This document shows, piece by piece, positions 7,352 through 10,928 of a stretch of DNA of 10,928 bases. The position numbers and the translations under genes are program-made. Where the stretch lies: contig JAWWBG010000072.1 of the NCBI GenBank assembly GCA_033721095.1, positions 1 through 10,928 of the forward strand, read 5' to 3'. The first letter of the stretch is position 1, and each line of letters opens with the position of its first letter. The notes beneath the pieces are model-generated. The model was not told the DNA's origin. It did not search any database and saw nothing but the letters and a program-made list of their open reading frames with translations. This stretch comes from JAWWBG01 sp033721095. GTDB lineage: Bacteria; Actinomycetota; Nitriliruptoria; Nitriliruptorales; Nitriliruptoraceae.

Positions 7352-8560
7352 TCAGGTGGTGACGCCGACGGGCTCGTGCGTGAGCCCGGGAAAGATCGGG
7401 CTGAGGTCGGCGGCCCCCACGCGGCCGAGGAGCAGCTCGCCCACGACGTTGCGATAGTCGGTCGTGACCGGCACGTCGCCGCGGTACAGCGCATCGCCGC
7501 CGAGTCCCCGCCAGTCGCCGACCACGGTGCCGGACAGGTTGTCGCCCATGGCGAGCATCACGTTCCCCCACCCGTGATCGGTCCCGTTGGAGCCGTTCTC
7601 CTCGGTGCGACGCCCGAACTCGGACATCGTGATGAGGGTGTACGAGCCGGGACGATCCGCGAGATCCGTCGCGAAGGCCGCCATCGAGTCCGCGAGATCG
7701 GCAAGCAGGGTCCGCTGGGCACCGGTGTCGGTGTTGCCCGCACCGGCGTGCAGGTCCCATCCGCCGACGTCCACCGTCGCCGTCGAGAGTCCCACGTCGG
7801 CCTTGATGGTCCGCGCGATCTCGCGCAGGGCGTTCCCCACGTGGGTGTCGGGATAGCTGGCGTCGGCGTGGGGCTGCGGCCCGTGCTCGGCGACATTCTC
7901 GACGAGGTCGAGCGCCTCGAGCACGGCACCCGCAGGCGTCTCGAACGTGGACCCTTCGTACAGCGATGCGAGGGCGTCACGCGTCGGATCCCGCAGTGCC
8001 GCGCGCCCCGCGAGACCAAAGGAGTCGAGGGCCTGGAGGGAGAGAGCGGCCGAATCACCCTGCAGTGACGCCGGGAGCGCGCTGCCCCACGCGATCGCGT
8101 GCAACGGGACCGCGGTCGCGTTCGAGGCGAACACGTGTCGAGCGAGCCAACCGGTGGAGACGTTGGCGCCCTCGGTGCCGCGCTCCATGTTGGCCTGGGC
8201 CTCGAAGTGCGACCGCGAGTCGTCGAGGTTGCCCGCGGCGTGGACGGCCGCGAGGCGCTTGTCGGCAAACAACGGGTGGATGGAGGCCATCGCCGGGTGG
8301 AGGCCGAACGTGCCGTCGATGTCGAGGACGCGGTTGGCCGGAATCGCGAGGGTCGGCCGGGCGCGGTAGTAGTCGTTGTCGCCGGCGGGCACGACCATCG
8401 ACAGTCCGTCGAGCGCGCCGCGGAGGAACACGACGACCAGCGTGTGCTCGCTGTCGTCGGCGAAGGCCGCCCCGGGGGTCCACATCCGGTAGGTGGCGGC
8501 AACGGAGACGGAAGCACAGGCACCCTTGAGGAAGGAGCGGCGCGTCAACGACGTGATCAT
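7352..8560 (-). CDS. DUF1501 family protein with Tat signal peptide
   Basis: A 402-residue exported protein. The N-terminus has a twin-arginine signal, TRRSFLKG (6-13), followed by a weakly hydrophobic stretch and a likely cleavage site near AAFA (31-34). Family landmarks in order: VVVFLRGALDGLSMVVP (42-58), YYRARPTLAI (64-73), SRSHFEAQANMERG (115-128), VGGWDLHAG (265-273), TMSEFGRRTEENGSNGTDHG (311-330). DUF1501 is related to the alkaline phosphatase/sulfatase superfamily. Asp269, His271, Glu314, Asp328 and His329 are plausible metal or active-site residues by position, but the reaction is unknown. The start is ATG 8560: GAGGAG lies seven bases upstream and overlaps the stop codon of the DUF1800 gene, only 11 bp away, so the two are coupled. 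The open frame continues to 8992, but that part lies inside the DUF1800 gene and lacks a signal peptide. Confidence 0.93.
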   Translation of the reverse strand: MITSLTRRSFLKGACASVSVAATYRMWTPGAAFADDSEHTLVVVFLRGALDGLSMVVPAGDNDYYRARPTLAIPANRVLDIDGTFGLHPAMASIHPLFADKRLAAVHAAGNLDDSRSHFEAQANMERGTEGANVSTGWLARHVFASNATAVPLHAIAWGSALPASLQGDSAALSLQALDSFGLAGRAALRDPTRDALASLYEGSTFETPAGAVLEALDLVENVAEHGPQPHADASYPDTHVGNALREIARTIKADVGLSTATVDVGGWDLHAGAGNTDTGAQRTLLADLADSMAAFATDLADRPGSYTLITMSEFGRRTEENGSNGTDHGWGNVMLAMGDNLSGTVVGDWRGLGGDALYRGDVPVTTDYRNVVGELLLGRVGAADLSPIFPGLTHEPVGVTT

Positions 8561-8571
8561 GGACGCACTCC

Positions 8572-10164
8572 TCAACGGACCTGGGCGACTGGCAGTGCCA
8601 GCACGAGGGCGAGGATGTGACGCAGGTTCGCGTCTGGAATCAGCGTCGGCGGGTCGGTGGCGGCGACGCCGGCGAGGCCCACGAGCGTGGCGATGTCTGT
8701 GGGCTCGATCGGGGCGCCGGTGAGGTGCGGACCGAGTGCAGCGACGAACTCCTCGACCGTGGTGCCGCCCACGTCGTTCCGGATGCCGTTGGCGTTGATG
8801 GTGACGCCGTTGACCTGGTTGTTCGCCAGCGCCAGCAGTCCGTTCCATCGCTGGAGCCAGGTTCCGGCGCCCGTCCAGTAGGCGCCGTCGTCGGGGTAGC
8901 CGTCCGGCGCGAGCCATTCGAACGTGGCGTGACCCATGGCACGCAGGAGCCGGATCGTGCTGGCGGCTGGCGTCGAGAAATGACCGCCCCACGGAGCGAA
9001 CTGCGGGGCGAGGGCACGCAGGGCCCCGGCCACCGTCTCGAAGGGACGCTTGGCCTTCGCGTTGCCCGAGGCCCAGAACTCGGCGTGGCCGAACAGCGCC
9101 TCGAGCACGGCTCGAATCGACGTGTCGTTCGCGGAGTAGGCGGCGACCAGGTGCGCGAGGAGCTCGGGCGACGGGCTGTCACTGACGAACCGCCGTGCGA
9201 TCTTCCTGCAGACGCGCTCGGCGGTGGCCGGATGACTGGCCAGGTACCGGATCAGTTCCTCACCCTGCTGGAAGGCGCCGGGGCCCGACGCGCCCGGATG
9301 GCTCCAGCCCAGGACGTTCAGCGGCCCCTCGTAGTGCCAGGCAGCCTGGAACTCGAAGCGCATGGACACCTGGTTGACCGTCCAGCCCGTGATGGCGCGG
9401 GCGGCGTCGAGGACATCGTCCTCGGTGTAGCCGGCCTGGACGCCGACGGAATGGAGCTCGAGCAGCTCCCGACCGAGATTCTCGTTGGGGTCGGGGACCG
9501 ACGACAGGTGGTTGTCGAGGTACATGAGCATCGCCGGGCTCCTGGTGACGGCCAGGAGCAGGTCCTCGAAGCGACCGAGCGCGAGCGATCGGATCTCGGC
9601 GTCAGCGGTGGCCTTGACGACGGTCACGAGTCCATCATGGACGTAGGTGTTGAAGTGGTCGGACCACAGCTGGACCATCACTTCCTGGAGCTGCCGTTGG
9701 GAGCGCACGGCGCGGACCAGGGTTGCCAGCTGGACATCCTCGGCGGCCTCGTTCGGGGCGATCTGGTAGGCGCGGCGCAACGCCGGGTCGAGCTGGAGCG
9801 ACGGGAACGTCAACAGGAGGACATCGACCTGCGGATCCGGGATGGTCGACGGCTCGAGTTGCCGCGCCAGCCAGTCGTCCGGTCCCGCCGCGGCGACCTC
9901 CTCGACGAGACCCGGCGTCGGCCCAAACGTGCACTTGTCGACGAGCAGTCGTGCGCGGTCGATCTCGGTGAGGTCAGGCTCGGTGAGCACGTCATCGATG
10001 CCACCAGCGAGCGGATCGGTGTTGGGCAGCGTTCGCAGCTCGTCGACGAGTCGGCGCTGCTCACGCTGGAGCTGACCAACGCCGTCACGGACGCCACCGA
10101 CGCCGCTCTCGGCCGTCTTCCGACCAGCGTCGAGCACCGAATCGAACGGTCCCATCCCGGACAC
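8572..10164 (-). CDS. DUF1800 family protein without a visible export signal
   Basis: A 530-residue member of DUF1800, which is very often encoded next to DUF1501 and whose biochemical role is unknown. Landmarks: RLLVDKCTFGPTP (72-84), LWSDHFNTYVHDG (166-178), a long helix ending MLMYLDNHLSS (212-222), then PNENLGRELLELHSVGVQAG (226-245) and DVLDAARAITGW (250-261). A conserved C-terminal half contains RPFETVAGALRAL and WLAPDGYPDDGAYW. The first 45 residues are hydrophilic and helix-prone, with no signal peptide. A TGA lies in frame nine bases before the GTG at 10164, so no longer N-terminus is hidden. The start has a strong AGGTGA six bases upstream. ATG at codon 4 is the alternative. It is first gene of a two-gene operon with DUF1501. 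If it works outside, it may be exported bound to its Tat-dependent partner. Confidence 0.93.
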   Translation of the reverse strand: MSGMGPFDSVLDAGRKTAESGVGGVRDGVGQLQREQRRLVDELRTLPNTDPLAGGIDDVLTEPDLTEIDRARLLVDKCTFGPTPGLVEEVAAAGPDDWLARQLEPSTIPDPQVDVLLLTFPSLQLDPALRRAYQIAPNEAAEDVQLATLVRAVRSQRQLQEVMVQLWSDHFNTYVHDGLVTVVKATADAEIRSLALGRFEDLLLAVTRSPAMLMYLDNHLSSVPDPNENLGRELLELHSVGVQAGYTEDDVLDAARAITGWTVNQVSMRFEFQAAWHYEGPLNVLGWSHPGASGPGAFQQGEELIRYLASHPATAERVCRKIARRFVSDSPSPELLAHLVAAYSANDTSIRAVLEALFGHAEFWASGNAKAKRPFETVAGALRALAPQFAPWGGHFSTPAASTIRLLRAMGHATFEWLAPDGYPDDGAYWTGAGTWLQRWNGLLALANNQVNGVTINANGIRNDVGGTTVEEFVAALGPHLTGAPIEPTDIATLVGLAGVAATDPPTLIPDANLRHILALVLALPVAQVR

Positions 10165-10185
10165 GCCCCCTCACCTGCACCGAGG

Positions 10186-10191
10186 ACCCTA
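10186..10191 (-). promoter_or_regulatory. Candidate -10 box (TAGGGT) for the DUF1800-DUF1501 operon
   Basis: On the minus strand TAGGGT fits TAnnnT and lies 21 bases before the GTG at 10164. A transcript starting about seven bases downstream would carry the AGGTGA ribosome site in a short leader. No good -35 is seen. Confidence 0.4.
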
Positions 10192-10208
10192 GAAGATGGC
10201 CGGCTTCG

Positions 10209-10230
10209 GCGCGACACGGAGTGGTCGCGC
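10209..10230 (-). terminator. Candidate hairpin between the dehalogenase and DUF1800 genes
   Basis: GCGCGAC (10209-10215) and GTCGCGC (10224-10230) pair perfectly over 7 bp around an 8-base loop. It lies 32 bp after the stop of the dehalogenase gene and before the DUF1800 -10 box, where a terminator separating two same-strand units is expected. There is no T-run on the minus strand, so a protein-binding site is the alternative. Confidence 0.35.
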
Positions 10231-10262
10231 GGCTCACGCCCGCCCGTGGGGCGCCCGCGTCC

Positions 10263-10925
10263 TCAGCGCCAGACGACGATCTGCTCCAGCGACTTGCGCT
10301 GGATGTCCGGCACGACAGCGTCCCGGGCCGGGTACCCGACCGGGATCACGACATAGGCCTGCTCGTTCGACGGCCGCTCGAGGATCGCGGCCAGGAACGC
10401 CATCGGGCTCGGCGTGTGGGTCAGGGCAGCCAGGCCCATCTGGTGGATGGCTGCGAGGAGGAAGCCGACGGCGATCCCACACGACTCCGATGAGTAGTAG
10501 TTCTTGCGTCGCGTCCCGTCCGCAAGCACCTCCCAACGATGCCGGAACAGCACCAGGACCCAGGGAGCATCGGTCAGGTGCGTCTTGACCGCGTCGGTCC
10601 CCAGCGGTGCCAGCGCGGCCAACCACTCGTCGGGTGCCCGGTGCTCGTAGAAGTCGCGTTCCTCGGCCTCCGCGGCCTCGCGGATCCGACGCTTGAGCTC
10701 CGGGTCGCTCACGGCAACCCACGTCCATGGCTGCAGGTGCGCGCCCGACGGCGCCGAACCCGCGATCAGCAACGCCTTCTCGATGAGCTCCCGCGGCACC
10801 GGGTCCGTCGCGAAGGAACGCACCGACCGTCGACGCTGCATCACGCGACCGAGCTCGGCAGCCCGGGCCGCCATCACCTCGGGATCGAGCCGCTCGAACT
10901 CGTGGGGAATCATCGCCGGTTCCAT
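10263..10925 (-). CDS. Iodotyrosine deiodinase-like flavoprotein (nitroreductase superfamily)
   Basis: A 220-residue FMN enzyme of the IYD branch of the nitroreductases, which reductively removes halogen from halotyrosines in animals and in studied bacterial homologues. Seen: the FMN phosphate-binding RRRSVRSF (31-38), APSGAHLQPW (58-67), RKNYYSSESCGIAVG (140-154), LTHTPSPM (168-175) and PVGYPA...VPDIQRK (195-211). The substrate lid carries Glu89, Tyr93 and Lys114, aligning with the Glu/Tyr/Lys triad that grips the amino acid part of the substrate in human and Haliscomenobacter IYD. From memory the protein is close to the latter across its length and has no membrane anchor, unlike the mammalian enzyme, so it is cytoplasmic. 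The ATG at 10925 is three bases from the window edge with no stop before it. The start could be ATG 10913 or lie further upstream. It needs reduced flavin from another source. Other nitroreductase activity cannot be excluded. Confidence 0.9.
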   Translation of the reverse strand: MEPAMIPHEFERLDPEVMAARAAELGRVMQRRRSVRSFATDPVPRELIEKALLIAGSAPSGAHLQPWTWVAVSDPELKRRIREAAEAEERDFYEHRAPDEWLAALAPLGTDAVKTHLTDAPWVLVLFRHRWEVLADGTRRKNYYSSESCGIAVGFLLAAIHQMGLAALTHTPSPMAFLAAILERPSNEQAYVVIPVGYPARDAVVPDIQRKSLEQIVVWR

Positions 10926-10928
10926 GCT

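Noticed and set aside
8561..8992. N-terminal extension of the DUF1501 frame
   Set aside because: The extra 144 residues are Arg/His/Pro-rich shadow of the DUF1800 gene. The ATG at 8560 has a ribosome site and begins directly with the Tat signal.
8617..10356. A 579-codon open frame on the + strand, opposite the DUF1800 gene
   Set aside because: It mirrors the DUF1800 gene in a GC-rich genome, where antisense frames stay open because stop codons are rare. Its translation is rich in Arg/Gly/Glu/Val with no recognisable domain, while the minus strand has clear DUF1800 motifs.

Overview
The window is GC-rich, with strong G/C preference at third codon positions and tightly packed genes. It has GTG starts, clear Shine-Dalgarno sites, TAnnnT-type -10 boxes, a Tat substrate and an LPETG tail. 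This fits a high-GC actinobacterium. Something near the Acidimicrobiia is my guess, but no taxonomic marker is present to prove it. I see no RNA genes, CRISPR array, insertion sequence, integrase or phage gene, so this looks like ordinary chromosome.

Layout from left to right. (1) 1-830 (+): the 3' end of a secreted serine lipase that resembles Candida antarctica lipase B (CALB) and ends in an LPETG cell-wall sorting-type tail. (2) 921-1373 (+): a small two-helix membrane protein with an Ada-like zinc-binding C-terminus. (3) 6990 down to 1381 (-): a five-gene LIV-type (HAAT family) ABC importer operon. Its order of transcription is substrate-binding lipoprotein, an unknown secreted and membrane-anchored protein, LivH-type permease, LivM-type permease, LivG-type ATPase. 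The last four genes overlap or nearly touch. No LivF-type second ATPase follows, because the operon ends 7 bp from the convergent gene (2). (4) 7094-7312 (+): a DUF2905 membrane protein with a probable leaderless promoter. (5) 10164 down to 7352 (-): a DUF1800-DUF1501 pair, translationally coupled, with a Tat signal only on the DUF1501 protein. (6) 10925-10263 (-): a flavoprotein of the iodotyrosine deiodinase (IYD) branch of the nitroreductases, with the halotyrosine-binding Glu/Tyr/Lys triad conserved.

How they work together: the importer genes form one cell-envelope uptake unit. The lipoprotein captures solute outside the membrane, LivH/LivM carry it across and LivG supplies ATP. The anchored unknown protein is made in the same transcript and probably works beside the binding protein. 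The DUF1800/DUF1501 pair is an exported module of unknown chemistry. The dehalogenase lies upstream of that pair on the same strand. A hairpin and a promoter-like box in the 98-bp gap suggest it is a separate unit. The best candidates for new biology are the anchored importer partner, the CALB-like lipase with a sorting-type tail, the bacterial dehalogenase, and the asymmetric export signals of the DUF1800/DUF1501 pair.
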